A stretch of DNA of 21,965 nt from DATJWY01 sp035500775 (lineage in GTDB: Bacteria; Pseudomonadota; Alphaproteobacteria; Acetobacterales; Acetobacteraceae), in assembly GCA_035500775.1 (NCBI GenBank), contig DATJWY010000267.1:1-21965 (forward strand), given 5' to 3'. Below, piece after piece: positions 6,135 to 17,214 of the stretch (position 1 is the stretch's first letter; the number at the start of each line of letters is the position of its first letter). The notes under the pieces are model-generated. The model was not told where the DNA came from, made no database searches, and was given only the letters and a program-made list of their open reading frames with translations. The position numbers were made by a program, and so were the translations under genes.

Positions 6135-7685
6135 TCAGCCTCCGTGCGAGGGCTCACCCACCAGCGCTTCCTCGGCGATGATTTCCGCCCGCCGGGCGGC
6201 GATCTCCTTACCGATCGGCGGCCCGGCGAACCGGGTGCGCGCGATCAGGAACCAGCCGACGATCAGCAACGCCAGCGTGCCGAGCGCGTAATTGTCGAGG
6301 ATGTCGTTGGGCGGCCGGGTGCCGATCCAGAGCAGCACGACGGTGCCGAGCGTGGTGATCACGGCGAAGGGCTTGGACAGCACCCCGAGCCGGAACGGCC
6401 CGAACTCAGTCCAGGACTTGCCCTCGGCGAAGATGCCGGCCGCGATCGGCATGGAGTAGGAGATGTAGAGGAACACCGCGCAGCCCGCCGCCAGCGCGGC
6501 GAAGGCCGAGGAATAAAGCGTCACCGCGGAGGAGAGCACCGCCACCAGCCAGATCGAATAGACCGGCGTGCGCCAGACCGGGCTCACATGGCGCAGGAAA
6601 TGCGAGGCCGGCAGCCCGCCGTCACGCGCGAAGGCGAACACCATGCGCGAGGTGGAGGTCACCGCCGCGAGCGCGCAGAGATAGTTCGCGAGCACGATGG
6701 CGACGTAGAGCGCATCCTTCAGCCAGAGCGGCACGGCGAGATTGGCGAGCAGGTTGAAGAACGCGTTCGCCCCGTCCTTCGCCGCCGCCGCCGGATTAGG
6801 CATGGCGAGCACGAAGGAGCAGACCATGACGAAGCCGAACAGGGCGGAGATCACCACCGCGTTGATCATGCTGCGCGGCACGGCGTTGCGGGCATCGATG
6901 GTTTCCTCGGCGATATGCGCCGAGCCGTCGAAGCCGGTGATGGTGTAGAGCGGCAGGATCAGCGCCAGGGCGAAGGCATAGATCATGCTCTCGGAGCGGG
7001 GAAACACCCCGCCGCCGGCATCGCCGGTGTAGTTCACCGCGGCGACCAGCCGGCTGACATCAAAATGCGGGACGGCCCAGAGCATCACCAGCGTCAGCAC
7101 CAGCGCGGTCACCAGGATCAGGTAGCCGGAGAAATCGGTGAGCCTGGTGGTGAGGCGAATGCCGAAATGGTTGAACAGCGCCTGCGTCGCCGCGATGATC
7201 GCGACGCCGATCGCCTGCTGCGTCAGCCCCCAGGACGAGACATCGAGATGCGCGATGTTGGTCAGGATGAGCTGGGTGAACAGGGTGTAGACGCCGACAT
7301 TCACCGAGGCGATGACGAAGATCAGGCCGAGGAGGTTGATCCAGGCCGTCGCCCAGCCCCAGCCGCGGCCGCCGAGAATGGACGCCCAGTGATAGAGGCC
7401 GCCCGCCGTCGGGTAGGCGGAGGCGATCTGCCCCATCGAGCAGGCGACGATGAACGCGAAAACGGCACCGACGATCCAGCCAATGGCGACGCCGAAGCCG
7501 CCGAGCGCGCTGTAACCGAGCTGGAAGGACGTGATGCCGCCCGCCAGGATGCAGATGATCGAAAAGGAAACCGCGAAATTCGAGAAGCCGCGCATGTTGC
7601 GCGCCAGTTCCTGCGCGTAACCCATGCTGTGGAGCACGCGCACGTCATCGGCGATTTCATGCGGATTGATAGGCTCGTGGGTCAT
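6135..7685 (-). CDS. APC-superfamily amino acid permease
   Basis: This is an inner-membrane secondary transporter of the amino acid/choline type (GABA/BAT1-like group). From the ATG at 7685 it is 516 aa, with about twelve strongly hydrophobic segments. The N-terminal DDVRVLHSMGYAQELARNM, then NFAVSFSIICILAGGI, is the signature start of the group and lies around residues 12-48. YPTAGGLYHWASIL follows TM2-3, and TGFDGSAHIAEET is the conserved loop near the middle. The frame is open up to 7916, but residues upstream of 7685 look like shadow sequence. The chosen ATG has a G-rich GGGTGGGTGG just before it and overlaps the stop of a micro-ORF by four bases. Substrate cannot be told; small amino acids, GABA or polyamine-type compounds are possible. 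It stands alone between palindrome-rich gaps. Confidence 0.88.
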   Translation of the reverse strand: MTHEPINPHEIADDVRVLHSMGYAQELARNMRGFSNFAVSFSIICILAGGITSFQLGYSALGGFGVAIGWIVGAVFAFIVACSMGQIASAYPTAGGLYHWASILGGRGWGWATAWINLLGLIFVIASVNVGVYTLFTQLILTNIAHLDVSSWGLTQQAIGVAIIAATQALFNHFGIRLTTRLTDFSGYLILVTALVLTLVMLWAVPHFDVSRLVAAVNYTGDAGGGVFPRSESMIYAFALALILPLYTITGFDGSAHIAEETIDARNAVPRSMINAVVISALFGFVMVCSFVLAMPNPAAAAKDGANAFFNLLANLAVPLWLKDALYVAIVLANYLCALAAVTSTSRMVFAFARDGGLPASHFLRHVSPVWRTPVYSIWLVAVLSSAVTLYSSAFAALAAGCAVFLYISYSMPIAAGIFAEGKSWTEFGPFRLGVLSKPFAVITTLGTVVLLWIGTRPPNDILDNYALGTLALLIVGWFLIARTRFAGPPIGKEIAARRAEIIAEEALVGEPSHGG

Positions 7686-7714
7686 TGCCACCCACCCTGG
7701 CGCTTGCCGGACAT
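7682..7714 (-). CDS. 10-codon leader micro-ORF coupled to the permease
   Basis: The ATG at 7714-7712 opens a reading frame for MSGKRQGGWQ and a TGA at 7684-7682. A near-perfect Shine-Dalgarno, AAGGAGA (7727-7721), sits 6 nt before the ATG and is far better than anything in front of the permease. The stop overlaps the permease start as ATGA, the classic termination-reinitiation arrangement. The peptide is basic with one Trp and two Gln. It is not in frame with the permease (offset of 29 bases), so it is not simply a longer permease start unless there is an indel. Whether it is a regulatory leader or just a translation enhancer cannot be told from sequence. Confidence 0.55.
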   Translation of the reverse strand: MSGKRQGGWQ

Positions 7715-7800
7715 GAAGACTCTCCTTGAAAAGCCTATCCACTCGCCGCCTGTGCATCCGAGCCGTCAGCTCCGGCATTTGTGTCAGGCGAATGATTTGT

Positions 7801-7811
7801 GCTTTATAAGC
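7801..7811. promoter_or_regulatory. AT-rich palindrome with -10-like core upstream of the permease
   Basis: GCTTTATAAGC is a short palindrome in the 426-bp stretch without a large gene (7686-8111). On the minus strand it contains TATAAA (7808-7803), 5 of 6 matches to a -10 box, but no convincing -35 lies 16-18 bases upstream. It could be the permease promoter or an operator. The rest of the stretch holds the micro-ORF (7682-7714), featureless sequence at about 7812-7939, two repeat copies (7940-8066) and 45 plain bases before the protease stop. Confidence 0.3.
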
Positions 7812-7939
7812 AAAGTCCGTACCAGGCCGATGCCGGAATGGACGATGGCGGGGAACGATCAGGATGGCGCGCGCCAGCCGCGCCGCGGGGCGAAAACGCG
7901 CCGTGGCATTGAGCATGCTGCCCGATCGGACATACCAGG

Positions 7940-7989
7940 AAGCGGGGCCCTGCCCCGCACCCCGCTGGGGCCTTGAGGCCCCAGACCCG
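7940..7989 (+). repeat. Dispersed double-hairpin repeat, copy B
   Basis: The first hairpin is GCGGGGC-CCT-GCCCCGC (7942-7958). ACCCCG follows. The second hairpin is CTGGGGCC-TTGA-GGCCCCAG (7965-7984), then ACCCG and ATTTCG. It is nearly identical to copy A at 5923-5978 and faces copy C. Confidence 0.8.
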
Positions 7990-8016
7990 ATTTCGTGAAC
8001 GATTCTAAAACTTGTG

Positions 8017-8066
8017 CGGGTCTGGGGGCGCTGCCTCCAGCGGGTTCAGGGCAGAGCCCTGGCCTT
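8017..8066 (-). repeat. Dispersed double-hairpin repeat, copy C (inverted)
   Basis: Read on the minus strand it begins AAGGCCAGGGCTCTGCCCTG, continues AACCCGCTGGAGGC and ends GCCCCCAGACCCG. This is the same layout as copies A and B. It is inverted relative to B, so CCCCAGACCCG (7979-7989) and CGGGTCTGGGG (8017-8027) form a perfect 11-bp inverted repeat and the pair could fold into one large cruciform. Confidence 0.75.
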
Positions 8067-8069
8067 TTT
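8047..8069 (+). terminator. Rho-independent terminator, plus strand, inside copy C
   Basis: CAGGGC-AGA-GCCCTG (8047-8061) is followed by GCC and five T (8065-8069). This is the only hairpin in the window with a proper T-run. It points along the plus strand, where no gene lies upstream, so it would stop transcripts running antisense into the 3' end of the protease gene. Confidence 0.5.
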
Positions 8070-8111
8070 CTCGATCGCTCAAGACTTACGGCGATTGGTA
8101 TCAGCAGCGCC

Positions 8112-9632
8112 CTAACCGGGCTGGTGCTCGAGCGGCAGCGGCACCCAGCGCAGGCCGTCCTGGCCCTGGATGAGCAGCAGCACCGCCTTCCGCTCCTGCC
8201 GGCGCAGTTCAGCGAGGCGCTGCTGCACCTGGACGGGCGTGTTCACCGGCTTCTGCTGCACCTCCACGATCACATCGCCCGCCTTGATGCCGCGTGAGGC
8301 GGCAGGGCTGCTCGCCGCGACGACGCTGACCAGAACGCCCTTCTGGTCAGCGCTGATCTGGTATTTCTGCCGCGCCTCGTCTGTGATCGGCATCACTTTG
8401 AGGCCAAGGCCGGCGAGATCCGCGCTCGGGTTCGCCTTCGGTGCCACGGGCTTCGCCGCCTGGGCCTGCGGCTGGTCGTCCGGCTGCTCGGCCACGGTGA
8501 CGGTGAGGGTCTGCTGCTTGCCGTCCCGCCAGACGACGACCGGCACCGCGTGGTCGATCGCGGTTTCGGCGACGATGCGCGGCAAATTGCGCATCTCCTT
8601 CACCGTCTGGTTGTTGAAGCTCAGGATCACATCGCCGTTCTGGATATGCGCCTTCTGCGCCGGGCCGTCGTCATTGACGCCCGCGACCATGGCGCCGTCC
8701 GCCTCATGCAGGCCGAGGCTCTCGGCGATGTCCGGCGTCATCTCCTGGATGCGCACGCCGAGCCAGCCACGCCGCGGGTGGCCGTAATGCTCCAGCTGAT
8801 CGACCACCAGTTTCGCCATGTTCGCGGGAATGGCGAAGCCGATGCCGATGGAACCGCCGGAGGGCGAATAGATCGCCGTGTTCACACCGATCACCTCGCC
8901 ATTCATGTTGAACAGCGGGCCGCCTGAATTGCCGCGGTTGATGGCGGCGTCGGTCTGGAGGAAATCGTCATACGGCCCCTGACGGATGTCACGCCCCCGG
9001 GCGCTGACGATGCCGGCCGTCACCGAGCCGCCCAGGCCGAACGGATTGCCGATCGCGAGCACCCAGTCGCCGACGCGGGAGGCATCGCTGTCGCCGAAGG
9101 TCACGGAGGGAAGCGGCTTGTCCGGCTTCACCTTCAGCACGGCGAGATCGGTGCGGTCATCGTGCCCGAGCACCGTCGCCTTGAGGATCGTATTGTCCTG
9201 CAAGGTCACGGTGACCTCGTCGGCGCCGTCGATGACGTGGTTGTTGGTTACGACGATGCCGGACGGATCGACGATGAAGCCGGAGCCGAGACTCTGCATC
9301 CGGCGCGGCGCGGGTGAATTGTCGCTCTGGTCGCCGCTATCGCCGTCCTGGCCATCGCCCGGATTCATGTCCTTGTGGCGGTTCAGGAAGTCCTTGAAGA
9401 ACTGCTCGAAGGGCGAGCCGGGAGGCAGGCCGGGTATGTCGGGCGTCTGCGCGCTCGCCTGCACATTGGTCGTGGAGGAGATATTCACGACCGCGGGCTG
9501 CAGCTTCTGCACGAGGTCGGCGAAGCTGTCCGGCGCGCCATGGGCCTGCGCCGGAACGGGGATGAACGGAACGGCGGCCGGAAGGCAGAGGCAGGTGGCA
9601 AGAGCGAGGGCGCGAAACGACGCAAGCCGCAT
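8112..9632 (-). CDS. Do-family periplasmic serine protease/chaperone (DegP/MucD type)
   Basis: This is a periplasmic quality-control protease. From the ATG at 9632 (AAGGA 9 nt upstream) it is 506 aa. The signal peptide is residues 1-30, ending VPAQA before His. The trypsin-like domain has His132 (TNNHVIDG), Asp162 (RTDLAVLK) and Ser236 (RGNSGGPL). The residue 87-110 segment is a polar, Asp/Gly/Ser-rich LA-type loop. PDZ1 is about 287-380 (RGWLGVRIQEMTP), followed by an Ala/Pro/Gln linker, and PDZ2 is about 408-490 (GIKAGDVIVEVQQ). The frame is open to 9743, but only the 9632 start gives a clean signal peptide. It follows mfd by 175 bases. A sigma-E-like or EcfG-like promoter was sought and not found. 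The degP versus mucD/degQ naming cannot be settled here. Confidence 0.94.
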   Translation of the reverse strand: MRLASFRALALATCLCLPAAVPFIPVPAQAHGAPDSFADLVQKLQPAVVNISSTTNVQASAQTPDIPGLPPGSPFEQFFKDFLNRHKDMNPGDGQDGDSGDQSDNSPAPRRMQSLGSGFIVDPSGIVVTNNHVIDGADEVTVTLQDNTILKATVLGHDDRTDLAVLKVKPDKPLPSVTFGDSDASRVGDWVLAIGNPFGLGGSVTAGIVSARGRDIRQGPYDDFLQTDAAINRGNSGGPLFNMNGEVIGVNTAIYSPSGGSIGIGFAIPANMAKLVVDQLEHYGHPRRGWLGVRIQEMTPDIAESLGLHEADGAMVAGVNDDGPAQKAHIQNGDVILSFNNQTVKEMRNLPRIVAETAIDHAVPVVVWRDGKQQTLTVTVAEQPDDQPQAQAAKPVAPKANPSADLAGLGLKVMPITDEARQKYQISADQKGVLVSVVAASSPAASRGIKAGDVIVEVQQKPVNTPVQVQQRLAELRRQERKAVLLLIQGQDGLRWVPLPLEHQPG

Positions 9633-9748
9633 AGGGGGATATCCTTCGTTTGGCCGAATACTGGGCATGCGGCCCTGCTCCCGGCAAGCCGGTTCCGGGC
9701 GCGCACGGCACATGATGCGGTTCCCGCCTGGGCGCGGGGGCAAGCGGC

Positions 9749-9768
9749 CACACCGGATCTTTGGTGTG
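9749..9768. terminator. Weak hairpin between mfd and the protease gene
   Basis: CACACC (9749-9754) pairs with GGTGTG (9763-9768) around an 8-nt loop, about 40 bases beyond the mfd stop. There is no T-run on the minus strand. It might end mfd transcripts; the evidence is thin. The rest of the gap (9633-9807) shows only a short CCGGC-AA-GCCGG inverted repeat. Confidence 0.25.
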
Positions 9769-9807
9769 CCCAGGGATTTATCAAGCCGGAGAACGGAACG
9801 ACGACAT

Positions 9808-13262
<3,455 letters not shown>

Positions 13263-13266
<4 letters not shown>

Positions 13267-13577
13267 CGCCGCCGCTCCGCGCGCTCCTGGGCCGCTTGCT
13301 GGATGGCGCGGAGCATCGGCGTGTCCACCTCGGGCGGGATCGGCTTGCGGCCGGTCAGCCAGTCGGCGAGTTCCACGTCCGGCAACTCCAGCACTTCCTC
13401 CAGCGCGTCCAGCTCCGCATCGGTGAAACTGGCGATCCGCGATTGGACGTAGAGGCCGACCAGCAGGTCGTTCTCATGCGTGCCGCGATGGTTGGCGCGG
13501 AACAGGAGCCGCCGCCGCCGGGCATCCAGCACATCGGGCAGCGGGGCTTGGGCGGATGAGGGTGAGGTTTCGTCCAT
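13263..13577 (-). CDS. sdhE: Succinate dehydrogenase assembly factor 2 family (FAD assembly factor)
   Basis: A 104-aa protein of the SdhE/YgfY/Sdh5 family, which promotes covalent flavinylation of SdhA and related flavoproteins in the cytoplasm. RRRLLFRANHRGTHENDLLV contains the family hallmark RGxxE at 31-35. FTDAELDALEEVLELPDVELADWLTGRKP follows and is the usual C-terminal half. The ATG at 13577 has only a weak AGG before it. Residues in the open frame upstream of 13577 run through the intergenic gap and into antisense of recG, so they were excluded. It overlaps mfd by four bases, the common alphaproteobacterial sdhE-mfd arrangement, and diverges from recG. Confidence 0.93.
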
Positions 13578-13620
13578 GGCGCGCCTGTCATATAGCGGGG
13601 GAACGATATAGTGCCAGCCC
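13578..13620. promoter_or_regulatory. Overlapping face-to-face promoters for sdhE-mfd and recG
   Basis: The whole divergent gap is 43 bases. On +, CTGTCA (13585-13590) and TATAGT (13607-13612) are 16 bases apart; a start 7-8 bases on falls at the recG GTG. On -, CTGGCA (13617-13612) and TATATG (13594-13589) are 17 bases apart; transcription would begin about 5 bases before the sdhE ATG. The boxes interlock, so the two polymerases could not bind together. Assignments are by eye. Confidence 0.4.
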
Positions 13621-15687
13621 GTGACCCAAGACCACCTCGCCCCCCTCCTCGCGCCGCTGACCACGCTGCACGGCGTCGGCCCCGAACTGGCAGCCAAGAT
13701 CGAGCGCGTCGCCGGCGGCTTGCTGGTCCGCGACCTGCTGTTCCATCTGCCCGAATCCTATATCGACCGCCGTGCCCGCCCCTTGTTGCGGGAGGCACGG
13801 CCGGGCCAGGTGGTGACGCTGGAGGTGGAGGTGGTCCGGCACGAGCAGCCGGCCAACCCCCGCCAGCCCTGGCGCGTGATCGTGCGGGACGCGGCCGGCG
13901 ACGCGGCCGAGCTGGTCTTCTTCAAGCATGCCCGCATGCGGCCGATGCCGCCCGGCTCCCGCCTGCTCGTCTCCGGCAAGCTCGACCGCTACGGCGAGCG
14001 GCTGCAAATGGCGCATCCGGACCATCTGGTGCCGGCGGACCGGCCGGAGCTGATCCCCGCGCTGGAGCCGGTCTGGCCGCTCACCGGCGGGCTGTTCCCG
14101 AGCCAGCTCCGCGCCGCCATGGCCCGCGCGCTGGAATGCCTGCCTGACCTGCCGGAATGGCATGACGCGGCCCTGCTGCGGCGGGAAAAATGGCCCGGCT
14201 TCGCCGAGTCGCTGCGGGCCGTGCAGGCTCCGGCCGAGCCGCCGGACCGCGCGCCGCGCGACCGCCTCGCCTATGACGAGCTGCTCGCGCATCAGGTGGC
14301 GATGGCCTGGGTGCGCGCGCGCGAGCGCCACCGGCCGGGCCGCGCGCTGACCGGCGACGGCAGCCTGCGCGCGGTGGCGCTGGAGCGGTTCGGCCTGCCG
14401 CTCACCGCGTCGCAGGAGACGGCGCTGGCCGAGATCGACGCCGACATGGCGGCACCGCGGCGCATGCTGCGGCTGCTGCAAGGCGATGTCGGCTCCGGCA
14501 AGACGCTGGTGGCGGCGCTCGCCATGCTGCGCGCGGTGGAGGCCGGGGCGCAGGCGGCGCTGATGGCGCCCACCGAGGTGCTGGCGCGGCAGCATCACCG
14601 CACCCTTTCCAAGCTCCTGCCGGTGCCGGTCGCGCTCCTCACCGGCTCGGTGAAAGGCGTCACGCGGCGCAACGTGCTGCTCGGACTCCAGGCGGGGCGC
14701 ATCCCCATCGTCGTCGGCACGCATGCGCTGTTCCAGGAAGCGGTGAGTTACCGCGACCTGGCGCTCGCGGTGATCGACGAGCAGCACCGCTTCGGCGTCG
14801 ATCAGCGCCTCTCGCTCGGCGGCAAAGGCGCACGCACCGACGTGCTGGTGATGACGGCGACGCCGATCCCGCGCACCCTGCTGCTGACCCAATGGGGCGA
14901 GATGGATGTCAGCCGCCTGCTGGAAAAACCGGCCGGGCGGCAGAAGATCCGCACCACGCTGCATTCGCTCTCGGCGCTGGACGAGGTGCTGGAGGGAATC
15001 GCCCGCGCGCTCGATCGCGGCGATCGCGTCTACTGGGTCTGCCCCCTTGTGGCGGAGAGCGAGGTGAGCGACCTCGCCGCCGCCGAAGCGCGCTTCGCCG
15101 CCCTCGCCGCCCGGTTCGGCGCCGTGGTCGGGCTGGCGCACGGGCAGCAGGACGCCGCCAAGCGCGACGCCGCCCTCGCCGATTTCGCCGCCGGCCGCAC
15201 AAGGCTGCTGGTGGCGACGACGGTGGTGGAAGTCGGCGTCGATGTGCCGGAGGCGAGCGTGATGGTGGTGGAACACGCCGAACGCTTCGGCCTCGCCCAG
15301 TTGCACCAGTTACGCGGCCGGGTCGGGCGCGGCACCGTGGCGAGTTTTTGTCTGTTGCTGCACGAGGACGGGCTGAACGAGACGGCGCGGCGGCGGTTGC
15401 TGCTGCTGCGGGATACCGAGGACGGGTTTGTTATCGCCGATGAGGATTTTCGACTGCGCGGCGGGGGGGATATGCTGGGGAAGCGGCAATCGGGGCAGCC
15501 GGGGTGGCGGTTGGCCAACCCGGCTGAACCGGCTGAATATGACCGACTGCTGAACATCGCCAACCGGGATGCGGCGCTGCTGCTGGAGCGGGACCCGAAG
15601 CTGGAGGGGGAGCGTGGGCGGGCGGTGCGGACGTTGCTACGGTTGTTTGATCGGGGGACGGCTGTTAGGACCCTTGAGGCAGGCTAA
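13621..15687 (+). CDS. recG: ATP-dependent DNA helicase RecG
   Basis: It remodels stalled replication forks and Holliday junctions. At 688 aa it is full length. The N-terminal helix-hairpin-helix LTTLHGVGPELAAKIERV (13-30) is followed by LLFHLPESYIDRR and the wedge OB-fold (about 55-150). Helicase motifs are GDVGSGKT (288-295), APTEVLARQHHRTL, DEQHRFGVDQR (386-396), MTATPIPRTL and QLRGRVGRG. The C-terminal FRLRGGGDMLGKRQSGQP is the TRG element. The only start that fits is the GTG at 13621, because an in-frame TAG lies at 13609-13611. No good Shine-Dalgarno precedes it, which agrees with a leaderless message. Over the last ~350 bases the synonymous codon choice shifts (more TTG, TTT, CGG, GGG codons) although the protein stays canonical. 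Confidence 0.96.
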   Translation: MTQDHLAPLLAPLTTLHGVGPELAAKIERVAGGLLVRDLLFHLPESYIDRRARPLLREARPGQVVTLEVEVVRHEQPANPRQPWRVIVRDAAGDAAELVFFKHARMRPMPPGSRLLVSGKLDRYGERLQMAHPDHLVPADRPELIPALEPVWPLTGGLFPSQLRAAMARALECLPDLPEWHDAALLRREKWPGFAESLRAVQAPAEPPDRAPRDRLAYDELLAHQVAMAWVRARERHRPGRALTGDGSLRAVALERFGLPLTASQETALAEIDADMAAPRRMLRLLQGDVGSGKTLVAALAMLRAVEAGAQAALMAPTEVLARQHHRTLSKLLPVPVALLTGSVKGVTRRNVLLGLQAGRIPIVVGTHALFQEAVSYRDLALAVIDEQHRFGVDQRLSLGGKGARTDVLVMTATPIPRTLLLTQWGEMDVSRLLEKPAGRQKIRTTLHSLSALDEVLEGIARALDRGDRVYWVCPLVAESEVSDLAAAEARFAALAARFGAVVGLAHGQQDAAKRDAALADFAAGRTRLLVATTVVEVGVDVPEASVMVVEHAERFGLAQLHQLRGRVGRGTVASFCLLLHEDGLNETARRRLLLLRDTEDGFVIADEDFRLRGGGDMLGKRQSGQPGWRLANPAEPAEYDRLLNIANRDAALLLERDPKLEGERGRAVRTLLRLFDRGTAVRTLEAG

Positions 15688-15818
15688 CAGAGAACCCGTT
15701 TGGAAACGCGCCCACATCGTAAGATGGAATAGTCTGGCCAGCCGAATGGCTACCAAGTGATGCGGTCAGGCGGAGTTTTCAGACGCGCTCTTACCTCATC
15801 CTGGACTGTCCTTTTGCC

Positions 15819-17214
15819 TCAATTGGAAGCAGGCGCTGGATTGGATGAGGGAGGCGTGGCCGAAATACTGAGCGATCCCACTAGGGACGCGGGCCCAGCC
15901 CCAATCATTTCAGGAATAGTCACTGGCTCTGGCGTCACAAAAGCGATGTGCAGAGTTCCTCCATTCTTGATGAACGCGGCCACCGCTGAACGCGCCTCTG
16001 GGCGCGGAAACAAGGCTTCGTCTCGGTCCACGGCTGCAATCACGTTGGCGCGCAGCTCATCGGCGGGTACACCGTTACGTTGTGACTGAGCACTAAGAGC
16101 CCGGGTAATCAGGCCCTGGTCTGTGAGGTCGAAGGTCATGGCAGCCACCTGCGTTTCCTTGACCATATCCAAAACTGCGGCCGGGGTCGGTGTTCCGCCT
16201 TCCAGCGCGGACGCGTCAAAATGTATCAGCTTGATTTCCGAAGCAAGCTTTCCAAGACCGTCAACTTGGACGGCTGGTGAAACATCCAGAACGCCGCCTG
16301 AGAGCGTGTAGGTTCCGTGACCAATTACGCCCCCCCCGGATCTCGCGAAGTCCGAGATTTGCAAGTTGTGCCTGGGCCTGGGCATCCGCAGGCTGTATGA
16401 AGACGCCTGCCATCTTCCATTCGCTTGCGGACTTAGCGCCATTTACCGAAGGTGTGGTTGAGACCGATATTTCCCGAACGAACACGACCCGGTTACCGCC
16501 ATTCGCCGCTGAGAAATTGCTAATTTCGAGGCTGGACGGTCCCGTTGAAAGCTGCGGCGGCTGGGCATCGTGTAGGATCGCATTGATAGCAGATGCGGCA
16601 TCGACCCCCGATAGGGTGGCCGAGGCGAAGCTGACGCTATCGATATTCCGGGCCGATGCCAAAGGCAGGGCGAAATTTTGCACGACGATGGAGGACGAGC
16701 GGCCGGGGCCATAATCCTTGATTTCGGCCGCCGCGATAGTCGCTGCCTCTCCCGGCATCATAAACACTATGTCCTGGAGCTTTGTATCTCTGACAGTGGT
16801 CGCTGACGGGTCAAACGGTTGGCCGGGCGCCTGGATCGGCAGGATGATGCCTGCGCAGTCCAATGAGGCGGCCGTTGCCGCCCCCTGGTCCGCCGGACCA
16901 GCAATGCGGACGGCCGTCATGTGGAGGGAAGAAACCTTATTTCCTCCTCCGCTCACGAGCGTCACGTGGTCGGCAGTCAAGAGCGCTCCCGAGGACATCC
17001 GGAGCGCCACTTTCTCCAAATCGGCAGACCGGGAGAAGGGGTGGACTGCTGAAGAGCTATATGAAAACGAGCCGTTAGGTCCAAGCTGAGCTCGAATCCG
17101 GGCAACACCATCCTGAATCTGGGCATCGCCTATATGCAGCGCCCAAGCATAGCCACCGCCCACAGCGGCAGCAACAACCAGGGTAGCAAGGATAGCTGCC
17201 GCCAAATTTTTCAT
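15819..17214 (-). pseudogene. Orphan exported/membrane-anchored protein, split by a G8 frameshift
   Basis: Two overlapping minus-strand frames form one gene. The first runs from ATG 17214 (MKNLAAAILATLVVAAAVGGGYAW, a signal anchor) to LANLGLREIRGG at the G-run 16337-16330. The second resumes there as VIGHGTYTLSGGVLDVSPAV and ends at 15819. Removing one G from the run of eight makes a continuous 464-aa protein. The C-terminal part has LTDQGLITRALSAQ and GGTLHIAFVTPEPV, which recall uncharacterised periplasmic proteins, but I cannot assign a family; an AsmA/YdgA-like fold is only a guess. Composition is visibly less GC-rich than the flanks. An ATG at 17256 is an alternative start; neither has a good Shine-Dalgarno. 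It may be a true pseudogene, a phase-variable gene or a sequencing error. No gene is seen in 15688-15818. Confidence 0.7.
16330..16337 (-). other. Homopolymeric G8 tract at the frame break
   Basis: Eight consecutive C on the plus strand (G on the coding strand) lie exactly where the two open frames of the orphan gene must join. Seven G keep the frame open; eight shift it and lead to an altered C-terminus that runs to a stop near 16261. Confidence 0.9.

Noticed and set aside
7686..7916. N-terminal extension of the permease by 77 codons
   Set aside because: The extra residues are Arg-rich and unlike the family, and the segment has non-coding features (micro-ORF, AT-rich palindrome). The family normally begins just before DDVRVLHSMGY.
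9633..9807. GGAAC motifs upstream of the periplasmic protease, considered as sigma-E or EcfG type promoters
   Set aside because: Two GGAAC boxes exist on the minus strand, but no matching -10 (TCTGA or GTT-type) occurs at the needed spacing of about 16-17 bases.
15757..16089. Plus-strand frame of 110 codons after recG
   Set aside because: It is antisense to the C-terminal half of the orphan gene, has no ribosome-binding site, and the minus-strand frames read as one long protein with better amino-acid composition.
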